Positions 26,611 through 35,305 of a stretch of 64,000 bases of DNA are shown here, in pieces (position 1 is the stretch's first letter; each line of letters begins with the position of its first letter). The stretch lies in assembly GCF_965137335.1 (NCBI RefSeq), contig NZ_CBCRZD010000001.1; one strand, given 5' to 3'. The notes below the pieces were generated by a model. That model was given only the letters and a program-made list of their open reading frames with translations. It did no database searches and was not told the DNA's origin. The DNA comes from Empedobacter stercoris. GTDB lineage: Bacteria > Bacteroidota > Bacteroidia > Flavobacteriales > Weeksellaceae. The position numbers were made by a program, and so were the translations under genes.

Positions 26611-26844
26611 ATGGATTTTTTATCTAACATTGGTATAGCTGATATTTTTGGCTATTTAGCTTCAGTCTTTATTGTACTAGCATTCTTTTTTTCAAAAATC
26701 ACAACCATTCGTATTATCAATGCAATAGGGTGTATATGTTTTGTAATTTATGCTGCAATGATTAAGGCTTGGCCAGTTCTTATTCCGAATGCGTTATTAT
26801 TTTTAGTACAGGCTTATTATATTGCTTTTAAACCTGGAAAATAA
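26611..26844 (+). CDS. Small membrane protein (YgjV-like)
   Basis: A 77-residue protein with three hydrophobic helices (about 10-28, 33-50, 54-72). The IFGYLASVFIVLAFFFSKI and INAIGCICFVIYAAMI stretches resemble the YgjV inner-membrane family, distantly reminiscent of half-transporters. Its role is not known. A TAATTTTG box (26572-26579) may be its promoter. It ends 18 bases before a glycosyltransferase gene and may be cotranscribed with it. Confidence 0.7.
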   Translation: MDFLSNIGIADIFGYLASVFIVLAFFFSKITTIRIINAIGCICFVIYAAMIKAWPVLIPNALLFLVQAYYIAFKPGK

Positions 26845-26862
26845 CCTTTAAAAACCACAACA

Positions 26863-27981
26863 TTGAAAATTCTTTCTGCAGTATTAAATAATATTGAAAC
26901 GGATCAACGATTAGATAAAGTTTGTCATTCTTTATTGAAATTTGGATATGATGTAGAATTAATTGGCGCAACATTAAAAGGAAAGCCAAATTTGAATAAA
27001 CCATACAAAACGCATTTGATTGAGATGAATAATCAATCAACGATGAAAATGTATGCCGAATTTAATTGGAAATTATTTTTTACTTTATTAAAAAAAACAG
27101 ATAAAAAGACCATTTTATTAGCGAATGATTTGGACAGTTTATTCCCTTTTTACTTGGTCAGCAAAATCAAAAATAGACCTTTAGTTTTTGATAGTCATGA
27201 GATTTTTTCAGAGTTACCATCACTTCAGAATCGTCCAAAAACAAAAAAAATATGGAAAACTTTAGAACAATTCTTACTTCCAAAAATCAATCATTTTTAC
27301 ACCGTTAGTGATGGATATGCTAATTGGTTTCATAAAGAATATGACGCTAATCCGGTTGTGATTAGAAATGTTCCCAATCGAACAAAACTGAATGATAAAC
27401 AAGATTTTATTTTCTTTCGCTTACCCGAAAATCCAACGAATGACAAAATTTTAATGTATCAAGGTGCAATCAATATGAGTCGAGGAATCGATAAAATGAT
27501 TGAAGCATTTAAGTATGTCGAAAATTGTCAATTTTGGATTGCTGGAGAAGGTCCAAAAAAAGCAGAATACGAGCAATTGGTAAAAAATTTAAACCTTACA
27601 AATCGCATTCATTTTTTAGGAAATATTCCCCCAAAAACTTTAAAAACCATAACACCTTTAGCTGATGTAGGAATGAGTTTGGAAGAAGATTTGGGTTTAA
27701 GCTATCGCTATGCTCTACCGAATAAACTATTTGACTTTATTCAAGCAAGAGTTCCTATTTTAGCGACAAATTTACCAGAGATAAAAAAAATGGTAGAAGA
27801 ATACAACGTAGGTAAAGTGATTATAAACCATGAACCAAAACATTTGGCCGAAACATTACAAGAGATCTTAAACGAAGGAAAACGAAGTTACCAAGAAAAT
27901 CTTGCAAAAGCTGCAAAAGAACTTTGTTGGGAAAACGAAGAAATAAAACTGAAAGCAATTTTTGAACAAATAAAAAAATAG
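26863..27981 (+). CDS. Group 1 (GT4-like) glycosyltransferase
   Basis: A 372-residue GT-B fold enzyme. The start is a TTG (26863) giving MKILSAVLNNIETDQRLDKV, a natural first strand for this fold. It contains FDSHEIFSELP (about 109-119), FYTVSDGYANWF, and the donor-binding half with FWIAGEGPKKAEYE, RIHFLGNIPPKTL and SYRYALPNKLFDFIQA, which includes the acidic loop of GT4 enzymes. It probably adds a sugar to a cell-surface glycan. The stop lies in a terminator stem shared with the convergent oxygenase gene. Confidence 0.88.
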   Translation: MKILSAVLNNIETDQRLDKVCHSLLKFGYDVELIGATLKGKPNLNKPYKTHLIEMNNQSTMKMYAEFNWKLFFTLLKKTDKKTILLANDLDSLFPFYLVSKIKNRPLVFDSHEIFSELPSLQNRPKTKKIWKTLEQFLLPKINHFYTVSDGYANWFHKEYDANPVVIRNVPNRTKLNDKQDFIFFRLPENPTNDKILMYQGAINMSRGIDKMIEAFKYVENCQFWIAGEGPKKAEYEQLVKNLNLTNRIHFLGNIPPKTLKTITPLADVGMSLEEDLGLSYRYALPNKLFDFIQARVPILATNLPEIKKMVEEYNVGKVIINHEPKHLAETLQEILNEGKRSYQENLAKAAKELCWENEEIKLKAIFEQIKK

Positions 27982-28015
27982 GTTAATCTCCTTAACCTAT
28001 TCTTTTTCTTTTTTA
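27977..28015. terminator. Bidirectional terminator holding both stop codons
   Basis: AATAGGTTAA (27977-27986) and TTAACCTATT (27992-28001) with a 5-base loop. The TAG of the plus-strand glycosyltransferase (27979-27981) and the TAG of the minus-strand oxygenase (27997-27999) lie in the two arms. T tracts flank both sides. Confidence 0.88.
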
Positions 28016-28818
28016 TATACATGCGGATTTTCGACTACTCCTTTCTTAAAAACCTTTCTAACCCCCATTCTCAACGCATTATCAACTTGTAAAACTTGAT
28101 CCAACACTTTTTGTTCAGGACGCCCTCTAAAAGATGTAACATGAAACGAATCTGTTTCTCTTAAAGGTTCTTTCGAAAAATAATAATTCGACACACATTT
28201 TCTAAACCCTTCATATTTTATTGGTGAAACCGAATGCAACGATTCATTATGCGTCGCCATTACAGCTAATCGATTGAATTTACTAAAAATTGTAATCTGC
28301 TCATTCTTCAATCCATTTGGCCAAATTTCTAAATTTCCTCCATACTCTTCTCTCCAATCTGGTGTCACATAATACAATAAATTTAATACGCGCCATAATT
28401 CTCTTTTTGCATCATGAGAATTATCTAAATGTGGTTGTAAAAATTGTTTATTTCCCATCATCGACAATCCGCCAGCATACAAAGAAGAATCTGGAATAGG
28501 TTGCTTTATATCACATATTTCTGCAATCAAACTCACAATTCTTTCGTCTTGAAAAGCATAAATAATCTCTTCCAAAATAGGATGATATTGGTTCATTTGA
28601 ACAGCGATATATTTATCTTCTTTCAAACTTTTTTTCAAAACCATTTCATCTTTAGAAGGAAAGTTTTCATTAATTTCCAATGCTAAATCTTTTGGCAATA
28701 AATCATCTATCCAAAAATATCCAATTTTATTTTTAGAAGTATGATATTGCTGTTTTATAGTGTCTTTTTGGTCTTTAATTTTTTGTAAAATTAAATCTGC
28801 AAAATTTTCTCTGCGCAT
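27997..28818 (-). CDS. 2-oxoglutarate/Fe(II)-dependent oxygenase
   Basis: A 273-residue protein with the double-stranded beta-helix iron site. LQPHLDNSHD (about 130-139) supplies the HxD pair, and HSVSPIKYEGFRKCVSNYYFS (about 208-228) supplies the distal His and the 2-oxoglutarate-binding Arg. It resembles prolyl-4-hydroxylase-type enzymes that bacteria often encode near glycan genes. It lies between two glycosyltransferase genes and follows one of them by 24 bases on the same strand, so modification of a glycan or its carrier is a fair guess. The substrate is unknown. Confidence 0.85.
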   Translation of the reverse strand: MRRENFADLILQKIKDQKDTIKQQYHTSKNKIGYFWIDDLLPKDLALEINENFPSKDEMVLKKSLKEDKYIAVQMNQYHPILEEIIYAFQDERIVSLIAEICDIKQPIPDSSLYAGGLSMMGNKQFLQPHLDNSHDAKRELWRVLNLLYYVTPDWREEYGGNLEIWPNGLKNEQITIFSKFNRLAVMATHNESLHSVSPIKYEGFRKCVSNYYFSKEPLRETDSFHVTSFRGRPEQKVLDQVLQVDNALRMGVRKVFKKGVVENPHVYKKEKE

Positions 28819-28842
28819 ATTCGTTGTTAATTGTATTTAAAT

Positions 28843-29958
28843 TTAAGAAAAAATTTCGTTTAAAATATTTTCTGCATTCATTCTGTCATTTAAATAAGTT
28901 TCTAAAATAGATTTGTAAGTTTCTGAAGCAATAAATGGTTTATTTTTCAATAAATTAATTTGTTCAATAAGCTCCTTTTTATTCTTTACTTCAATACATA
29001 ATTGACGAATATGATCGTCATCTATCACATTGTCATTAATAATAGAATATCGACTATTAAATAATGCATTTACAACTTTCAATTTCGTTCCAGACTGCTG
29101 AAAAGACCAACTAATATTCATTTGAGCACTTTTAAACAACGTTAACAGATGTTTAAAATCTTCTAAGTAAATAAATTTAATATTTTTTCTACCAACTATT
29201 TTATCTTCAACCCATGCTTGTTTAGAACTTGAAGCGATGATTAAAGGATAATCTATATCGTTAAAAACATCAATCAAAAACTCTACAGCTCTACGGTTAT
29301 CTGCTGCTCTTAAATCCCCATGATACAAGGCATAATGACCACAACCTTTTAAATTAAAAAAGGTGTTATTCCCATGAAAAACAGGTATAAATTTACCTTT
29401 AGAAAACGTTTGATATATATAATCTTGTTCATAATTAGACAACGTGAAAATTTGATCAAAATGACTCATAATCGGCTCATATTTAATGTACTTTTTAGCT
29501 TCTAAGTAATACATCACTCTCTTAAAAATATTTGTTTCACTTAAAGCTAAACCTTCAAAATAATTTTGCTCAATATTATGTAATCTTAAATATTTTTTTT
29601 GATTTGATAAATTAAATTTTCGAATAATATCTGTCGTTTTAAGGCTTTCAAAAAAAATTGGTGCGTCAATTTTGGTTATATTTTCAAATAATTTATTTCC
29701 ATTTCTTGAACAAACTGAAAATGGAGATTTATTAAAAACCAAAAAAGGATTTTGCTTGATAGGATAATAGTAGACTTTTTCAGCATACTTTTCTAAACCA
29801 CTCTCTTTATTTTCTTTAAATCCAAAAACATGTAAATACACTTTTACCCCTAATTGATGAAAAGCCTGTAATTTAAAAAACACATCAATCACTCCTCCAT
29901 AACTTGGAGGAAAAGGCGTGTCCATGCTTACAAAATGTAATGGTTTATCTCTAAACAT
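28843..29958 (-). CDS. Glycosyltransferase (GT-B fold)
   Basis: A 371-residue protein that begins LHFVSMDTPFPPSYGGVIDV, the glycine-rich first loop typical of group 1 glycosyltransferases. It continues with FFKLQAFHQLGVKVYLHVFG, YLRLHNIEQNYFEGLA and DQIFTLSNYEQDYI. The C-terminal donor domain (ALYHGDLRAADNRRAVEFLI and later KLKVVNALFNSRYSII) is present but lacks a strong EX7E motif. The downstream oxygenase is probably in the same transcript. Confidence 0.82.
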   Translation of the reverse strand: MFRDKPLHFVSMDTPFPPSYGGVIDVFFKLQAFHQLGVKVYLHVFGFKENKESGLEKYAEKVYYYPIKQNPFLVFNKSPFSVCSRNGNKLFENITKIDAPIFFESLKTTDIIRKFNLSNQKKYLRLHNIEQNYFEGLALSETNIFKRVMYYLEAKKYIKYEPIMSHFDQIFTLSNYEQDYIYQTFSKGKFIPVFHGNNTFFNLKGCGHYALYHGDLRAADNRRAVEFLIDVFNDIDYPLIIASSSKQAWVEDKIVGRKNIKFIYLEDFKHLLTLFKSAQMNISWSFQQSGTKLKVVNALFNSRYSIINDNVIDDDHIRQLCIEVKNKKELIEQINLLKNKPFIASETYKSILETYLNDRMNAENILNEIFS

Positions 29959-29975
29959 TTTATTAGTTTAATATA

Positions 29976-30010
29976 TAAAAAAAGAGTCTACAACTAAGTA
30001 AACTCTTTCT
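29976..30010 (-). terminator. Terminator after ftsE
   Basis: AAAGAGTCTAC (29981-29991) and GTAAACTCTTT (29998-30008) pair with one mismatch; a T run follows on the minus strand. Confidence 0.75.
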
Positions 30011-30035
30011 TTAAAATTATATTGTATATAAATTT

Positions 30036-30728
30036 TTATTCTGTGATTGCTTCAGTAACCTCAAATAATTTTCCGTCTTCACAACGTACTTTACGAGCAG
30101 GATAACGACGAATAATTTCGTAATCATGTGTAGCCATTAAAACTGCACAATTATTTTGTTTTGACACAGACAACAACAAATCCATAATATCATTTGAAGT
30201 TTCTGGATCTAAGTTTCCTGTCGGCTCATCAGCTAAAATCAATTCTGGATGATTCAACAAAGCACGAGCAATAGAAACACGTTGTTGCTCACCTCCTGAA
30301 AGACGGAATGGCATCATTTTCTTTTTAGACAACATACCTACTGCATCTAAAACCTCATCGATACGTTTATCAATCGTCGCTTTATCTTTCCAACCTGTAG
30401 CCTTCAAAACAAAGATTAAATTTTGTTCAACTGTACGGTCTGTTAATAATTGGAAATCCTGAAAGACAATCCCTAAATGCCTTCTAAGGTCTGGAATTTT
30501 ACTTGTTTTTAATGATTTCAAATCCATTCCAACCACAGCTCCTTGCCCTGATTGTAGTGGTAAATCACCATAAAGTACTTTTAACAAACTACTTTTTCCA
30601 CTTCCCGTTTTCCCGATTAGATAAACAAATTCACCTTCGTTTAGTGTAAAATTAACGTCTGATAATACTAAATGATTTCTTTGATATATAGATGATTGAC
30701 TTAACTCAATTACATTTTTAGCTTCCAT
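30036..30728 (-). CDS. ftsE: ABC transporter ATP-binding protein FtsE
   Basis: Cytoplasmic ATPase that works with the membrane protein FtsX to regulate peptidoglycan hydrolases at division. From the ATG at 30728 it has 230 residues; a longer reading would add 19 hydrophobic residues that look like untranslated sequence. Walker A GKTGSGKSS, the Q loop GIVFQDFQLL, signature LSGGEQQRVSIARALL, Walker B LILADEPTGNLD and the switch His (MATHDYE) are intact. FtsX is not adjacent; the neighbour is rpmH. LolD-type function cannot be fully excluded. Confidence 0.88.
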   Translation of the reverse strand: MEAKNVIELSQSSIYQRNHLVLSDVNFTLNEGEFVYLIGKTGSGKSSLLKVLYGDLPLQSGQGAVVGMDLKSLKTSKIPDLRRHLGIVFQDFQLLTDRTVEQNLIFVLKATGWKDKATIDKRIDEVLDAVGMLSKKKMMPFRLSGGEQQRVSIARALLNHPELILADEPTGNLDPETSNDIMDLLLSVSKQNNCAVLMATHDYEIIRRYPARKVRCEDGKLFEVTEAITE

Positions 30729-30756
30729 ACTTATTACAGTCTTTAAAACAAATGTA

Positions 30757-30797
30757 AAAAAAAAGCTTGAAAGAACGACCTTCAAGCTTATTTTTTA
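30757..30797. terminator. Terminator between rpmH and ftsE
   Basis: AAGCTTGAA (30763-30771) and TTCAAGCTT (30781-30789) with a 9-base loop, A run before and T run after. It lies just downstream of the rpmH stop on the minus strand and 28 bases before the ftsE ATG. Confidence 0.82.
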
Positions 30798-30810
30798 TGA
30801 ATTGTAGCGA

Positions 30811-30969
30811 TTATCTTTTAGCTCTTACTTCACTAACAGTTAATGCTTTTCTTCCTTTCTTTCTACGAGCAGCTAATACTTTGCGCCCGTTTTTAGAAGC
30901 CATACGCTCACGGAATCCGTGTTTGTTTCTTTTTTTTCTGTTACTTGGTTGAAATGTTCTCTTACTCAT
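30811..30969 (-). CDS. rpmH: 50S ribosomal protein L34
   Basis: A 52-residue, very basic ribosomal protein. It reads MSKRTFQPSNRKKRNKHGFR, then MASKNGRKVLAARRKKGRKA, and ends VRAKR. This matches L34 along its whole length, including the TFQPSNRKR-like start. It is too short for many ORF filters. It is not followed by rnpA as in the classical dnaA-rpmH-rnpA order; ftsE follows instead, after a terminator. Two promoter-like sites lie upstream. Confidence 0.97.
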   Translation of the reverse strand: MSKRTFQPSNRKKRNKHGFRERMASKNGRKVLAARRKKGRKALTVSEVRAKR

Positions 30970-31006
30970 CTTTACTAAGTTTCTAATCCATTACTCGAAT
31001 GGGTTG

Positions 31007-31036
31007 CAAATATACAGTTAATATTATTAATTCAAA
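31007..31036 (-). promoter_or_regulatory. rpmH proximal promoter
   Basis: On the minus strand TTTG (31036-31033), an 18-base spacer and TATATTTG (31014-31007) match the Bacteroidota consensus. The start of transcription would be about 35 bases before the rpmH ATG. Confidence 0.65.
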
Positions 31037-31117
31037 AATCAAAATGATAGAAAATTACAAAAAAGCTGAATTAATAGTAAACCGCGTTCCGTTCTACACT
31101 TTGTAATTTTCGAAGTG

Positions 31118-31148
31118 CAAATATAAAAACATTTTTTTGTTAAGCAAG
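31118..31148 (-). promoter_or_regulatory. Possible distal rpmH promoter
   Basis: On the minus strand CTTG (31148-31145), a 19-base spacer and TATATTTG (31125-31118). It would give a leader of about 145 bases that includes the proximal promoter. A short CACTT/AAGTG hairpin can form at the start of that leader. Confidence 0.5.
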
Positions 31149-31332
31149 AGAAAATTAAAACAATAACAATTAAAACTTATCAACATTTTGTTTCACTTAA
31201 TCAAATCAACCAATTTTCGGAACGATGTAAAATGAATCCTTAAAAGTTTCATAAAACATCAAATATCTTGTTTTTATCAGTCTTTTTTTTGCTTAAAATT
31301 CGTATATTAGCCACCTTATATAACAAAACAAT
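31149..31332. other. Upstream region of gyrA, no gene seen
   Basis: This is the remainder of a 363-base gap between the divergent rpmH and gyrA starts. No open frame or RNA is recognizable. A weak -7-like TATATTAG (31303-31310) lies 22 bases before the gyrA ATG without a good TTTG partner. A single DnaA-box-like TTATCAACA is at about 31177 but is isolated. Confidence 0.4.
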
Positions 31333-33906
31333 ATGACTGAAGGAGAAAGACTAATCCCAATTAACATTGAGGATGAAATGAAATCCGCTTACATCGATTA
31401 TTCGATGTCGGTAATCGTATCTCGTGCGCTTCCGGATGTGCGTGATGGTTTAAAACCTGTACACCGTAGAGTATTATTCGGAATGTATGAATTAGGTGTT
31501 TTTTCTAATCGTTCTTACAAAAAGTCGGCACGTATTGTAGGGGAAGTTTTAGGTAAATTTCACCCACATGGCGACAGTTCTGTTTACGACACTATGGTAC
31601 GTATGGCACAACCTTGGTCTTTGCGTTACTTATTAGTTGACGGACAAGGTAACTACGGTTCTGTAGATGGTGATCCACCCGCTGCAATGCGTTATACTGA
31701 AGCAAGACTTCAAAAAATATCAGACGAATTATTAGCTGATTTAGATAAAGAAACAGTTGATTTTCAACTAAACTTCGACGATACAATCCAAGAACCTACG
31801 GTTTTACCAACACGTGTTCCTAACCTATTAGTGAATGGTGCATCTGGTATTGCAGTTGGTATGGCTACAAATATGGCTCCGCACAACTTAACAGAAGTTA
31901 TTGACGGAACTATCGCTTATATTGATAATCGTGAAATTACAATTGACGAATTAACACAATATATCAAAGCACCAGACTTCCCAACTGGAGGTACTATTTA
32001 TGGTTACGACGGAGTAAAACAAGCCTTCGAAACTGGACGTGGACGTGTTGTTTTACGTGCAAAAACTAATTTCGAAGAAGTACATGGGCGCGATTGTATT
32101 ATCGTAACAGAAATTCCTTACCAAGTTAACAAAGCAGACATGATTGCAAAAACTGCTGAGTTGGTAAAAGACGGTAAATTAGATGGTATTTCTGAGATTC
32201 GTGACGAATCTGACCGTAAAGGTATGCGTATCGTTTATGTCTTAAAAATGGACGCAGTTCCTAACGTAGTTTTAAATAAATTATTTAAATTCACTCAATT
32301 ACAATCATCTTTCAGTGTAAACAATATTGCCTTGGTAAATGGAAGACCAGAGCAATTGAACTTGAAAGATATGATTTATCATTTCGTAGAACACCGTCAC
32401 GAAGTTGTTATTCGTCGTACTGAATACGAATTAAGAAAAGCACAAGAAAGAGCACACATCTTAGAAGGTTACATGAAAGTAATCGGAACACAAGATGATT
32501 TGGACCGTGCAATTAAAATTATTCGCGAATCTGCAACACCAGAGGATGCTCGTACAGGATTAATGGAAGCTTTTAAGTTATCAGAAATTCAGGCACGTGC
32601 CATCTTAGATTTACGTTTACGTACATTAACTGGTCTTGAGATTGATAAGATTCGTGAAGAGTACGAAGAAATCATGAAAATGATTAATCACTTAAAAGAT
32701 ATTTTAGCAAACGAAGATTTACGAATGCAAATTATCAAAGACGAATTATTAGAAGTTCGTAAAAAATATGGTGATGAACGTCGTACAGAGATCGATTATG
32801 CAGGTGGTGATTTAAATATAGAAGATTTAATTCCTGATGAACAAGTTGTTTTAACAATTTCTCACATGGGTTATATCAAACGTACACCACTTTCAGAATA
32901 CCGCAAACAATCTCGCGGAGGAGTTGGTAACAGAGCTGCTACAACTCGTGACGAAGATTTCTTAGAATATATGGTTTCAGCATCTAATCACCAATACATG
33001 TTATTCTTTACAGAAAAAGGTAAATGTTTTTGGATGCGTGTATATGAAATTCCAGAAGGTTCTAAAACATCTAAAGGTAGAGCTATACAAAACTTAATCA
33101 ACATCGAACCAGATGACAAAGTAAAAGCTTATATCTTAACACACGATTTAATGAACGAAGAATACGTAAATAATAATTACGTAATTATGGTAACTAAAAA
33201 TGGTATCATCAAGAAAACATCTTTAGAAGCTTATTCTCGTCCACGTGCAAATGGTATTAACGCAATTACAGTTCGTGAAGGTGATACATTATTAGAAGCA
33301 TTATTAACAAATGGTAAATCCCAAATTATGATCGCTTCTAAATATGGTAAAGCAATTCGTTTCGAAGATGAAAAAGTTCGTCCAATGGGTCGTACTGCTT
33401 CAGGTGTTCGTGGAATTAACTTAGGTGATCAACCTGATAATGAAGTTGTCGGAATGATTGTTGTAACTGATATAGAAAAAGAGACTGTATTAGTCGTTTC
33501 TGAACAAGGTTATGGAAAACGTTCTTCTATAGAAGATTACCGTGAAACAAATCGTGGTGGAAAAGGTGTCACAACTTTAAATATCACTGACAAAACAGGT
33601 AAATTAATCGCAATTGAAGCGGTTACAGATGAAGATGATTTAATGATTATCAATAAATCTGGAGTTGCAATTAGAACAGGTTTAGATGAAATTCGTGTAA
33701 TGGGTCGCGCAACGCAAGGTGTTCGATTGATTAACCTGAAAAAGAACGATGAAATTGCAGCTATTGCAAAAGTGCAAGTTGAAGAAGAATTGGAAAACGA
33801 AGTGGAACATGATGAAGAAGGAAATCCAATTATTGTAGAAAATACAAACGAAAACAACGAAACTCAAGCAAATGAAACACCTGCTGAGGATCCAAATAAT
33901 GAATAA
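31333..33906 (+). CDS. gyrA: DNA gyrase subunit A
   Basis: Topoisomerase II subunit that cuts and rejoins DNA to introduce negative supercoils. In the 857 residues the catalytic tyrosine is Tyr121 in AAMRYTEARL. The quinolone-determining region reads HPHGDSSVYD, with Ser82 and Asp86 at the positions of E. coli Ser83 and Asp87, the susceptible residues. The C-terminal beta-pinwheel contains a GyrA-box-like NRGGKG (about 739-744). The acidic tail (about 820-857) is Asn/Glu-rich. A TPR gene follows after three bases. Confidence 0.97.
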   Translation: MTEGERLIPINIEDEMKSAYIDYSMSVIVSRALPDVRDGLKPVHRRVLFGMYELGVFSNRSYKKSARIVGEVLGKFHPHGDSSVYDTMVRMAQPWSLRYLLVDGQGNYGSVDGDPPAAMRYTEARLQKISDELLADLDKETVDFQLNFDDTIQEPTVLPTRVPNLLVNGASGIAVGMATNMAPHNLTEVIDGTIAYIDNREITIDELTQYIKAPDFPTGGTIYGYDGVKQAFETGRGRVVLRAKTNFEEVHGRDCIIVTEIPYQVNKADMIAKTAELVKDGKLDGISEIRDESDRKGMRIVYVLKMDAVPNVVLNKLFKFTQLQSSFSVNNIALVNGRPEQLNLKDMIYHFVEHRHEVVIRRTEYELRKAQERAHILEGYMKVIGTQDDLDRAIKIIRESATPEDARTGLMEAFKLSEIQARAILDLRLRTLTGLEIDKIREEYEEIMKMINHLKDILANEDLRMQIIKDELLEVRKKYGDERRTEIDYAGGDLNIEDLIPDEQVVLTISHMGYIKRTPLSEYRKQSRGGVGNRAATTRDEDFLEYMVSASNHQYMLFFTEKGKCFWMRVYEIPEGSKTSKGRAIQNLINIEPDDKVKAYILTHDLMNEEYVNNNYVIMVTKNGIIKKTSLEAYSRPRANGINAITVREGDTLLEALLTNGKSQIMIASKYGKAIRFEDEKVRPMGRTASGVRGINLGDQPDNEVVGMIVVTDIEKETVLVVSEQGYGKRSSIEDYRETNRGGKGVTTLNITDKTGKLIAIEAVTDEDDLMIINKSGVAIRTGLDEIRVMGRATQGVRLINLKKNDEIAAIAKVQVEEELENEVEHDEEGNPIIVENTNENNETQANETPAEDPNNE

Positions 33907-33909
33907 TCA

Positions 33910-35106
33910 ATGAAAAAATTATTATTTAGTTTAAGTTTAGTTTTAGCAATGTCAACATCATTTGCTCAAACAAACTCAGAAGAATTAACAACAGAACCTA
34001 CAGTTTTAGCTGAAAAATACAATAAATTAGCAAAAGAAAACTTAGCAAAAGGTAACGTTACAAAAGCAAGTCAAGATTTAGCAAAATTATCTAAATACGA
34101 AAACGGCAAAGTTTGGCAAGTCAAAAATAAAGACACTAAAAAAGATGAGTTTTACTATTCTCAAGCTGATTTAGATAAAGCAACTGCAGCTGGTAATTAT
34201 GCAAAAGCAAAAGAAGTTGCATTACAACCAAAATATGGTTTCTTATTGCAATCAGAAGTTTCTACTTTAGCGAACAAAGAATTAGACGCTGCTAACAAAG
34301 CAATGGATGCTAAACAATACACAGAAGCAGGAACAAAATTCTTGAACGTTTATAATTTAGTTGAAGCTTTAGGTACAAAAGAAGATATCTATAAATACCA
34401 AGCTGCTATCTGTTTTTACAATGCAAATGATTACGACAAATCGTTAACGATTTTGAAAGAATTAGCTGCAAAAGGATTCACAGGTAAATCTGCTAATCAG
34501 ACAAAAGATTACAACCGTGATATGTATATTTTAGCTCTTAATGGTTTATACAATGCAAAAAAACACGATGCAATTGTAGAAGAAGCTATTGATAAATACC
34601 CTACTGATGCTGACATCAACACCATTGCGACTGCAATCTACCAAGTATCTGGAAATTCTGACAAAATGTTAAAACATATCGAAGAAGCGATTAAAATTAA
34701 TCCAAATGATGCGCAAAACTATTACAACTTAGGCGTTTTATATTTAGATGATAAATCTAAAACAGAAGAGGCTAAAAAAATGTTCCAAAAATCGATTGAG
34801 TTAAACCCAAAACATTTCGAATCTTATAACAATTTAGTGTTAGCTATTTTACAAGCAGACAAAGAAATTGTTGAAGCGATGAACAACAATTTAGGAACAT
34901 CAAAAAAAGAGAAGGAAATTTACAATGCAAACGAAACAAAACGTAAAGCTTTGTTTACAGAAGCAGTTCCTTATCTTGAAAAAATGTACGAAATTCAACC
35001 AGAAAATCGTTTGGTTATTCGTAACTTAATTCAAGCATACAAAACCTTAGGTAACGATCAGAAAGAAACTTTCTATCGTGAAGCTGAGAAAAAAACTTTA
35101 AAATAA
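33910..35106 (+). CDS. Exported TPR-repeat protein
   Basis: A 398-residue protein with a signal peptide MKKLLFSLSLVLAMSTSFAQ. Several tetratricopeptide-like repeats follow, clearest at about 255-310 (MLKHIEEAIKINPNDAQNYY and AKKMFQKSIELNPKHFESYN). Such repeats bind other proteins, so a periplasmic scaffold is likely, but no partner is evident. It starts three bases after the gyrA stop and is probably cotranscribed; the link to gyrase function is unclear. Confidence 0.85.
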   Translation: MKKLLFSLSLVLAMSTSFAQTNSEELTTEPTVLAEKYNKLAKENLAKGNVTKASQDLAKLSKYENGKVWQVKNKDTKKDEFYYSQADLDKATAAGNYAKAKEVALQPKYGFLLQSEVSTLANKELDAANKAMDAKQYTEAGTKFLNVYNLVEALGTKEDIYKYQAAICFYNANDYDKSLTILKELAAKGFTGKSANQTKDYNRDMYILALNGLYNAKKHDAIVEEAIDKYPTDADINTIATAIYQVSGNSDKMLKHIEEAIKINPNDAQNYYNLGVLYLDDKSKTEEAKKMFQKSIELNPKHFESYNNLVLAILQADKEIVEAMNNNLGTSKKEKEIYNANETKRKALFTEAVPYLEKMYEIQPENRLVIRNLIQAYKTLGNDQKETFYREAEKKTLK

Positions 35107-35127
35107 TTCTCACAATTATATAACAAT

Positions 35128-35157
35128 AAAAAAGGACTTCAAATGAAGTCCTTTTTT
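35128..35157 (+). terminator. Terminator after the gyrA-TPR operon
   Basis: AAAAAAGGACTTC (35128-35140) and GAAGTCCTTTTTT (35145-35157), a 13-bp stem with a 4-base loop. Confidence 0.92.
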
Positions 35158-35256
35158 ATTTGAATTAACTCATTTCTATTTCTGCATTCATTCATATTCT
35201 TCTAAATCATTAAAAGCTCATAGATTCCTCGACAAACTCAAAATGATTCCACTAAA

Positions 35257-35301
<45 letters not shown>

Positions 35302-35305
35302 AAAG

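Noticed and set aside
30729..30785. N-terminal extension of ftsE (19 residues)
   Set aside because: It has an untypical hydrophobic start and runs into the rpmH terminator hairpin; the ATG at 30728 matches FtsE ends better.
31177..31185. TTATCAACA resembling a DnaA box, as a possible replication origin near gyrA and rpmH
   Set aside because: Only one imperfect box is seen, with no cluster and no dnaA or dnaN nearby.
33537..33867. Two minus-strand frames within the end of gyrA
   Set aside because: Low-complexity shadow of the acidic gyrA tail; no start context or homology.
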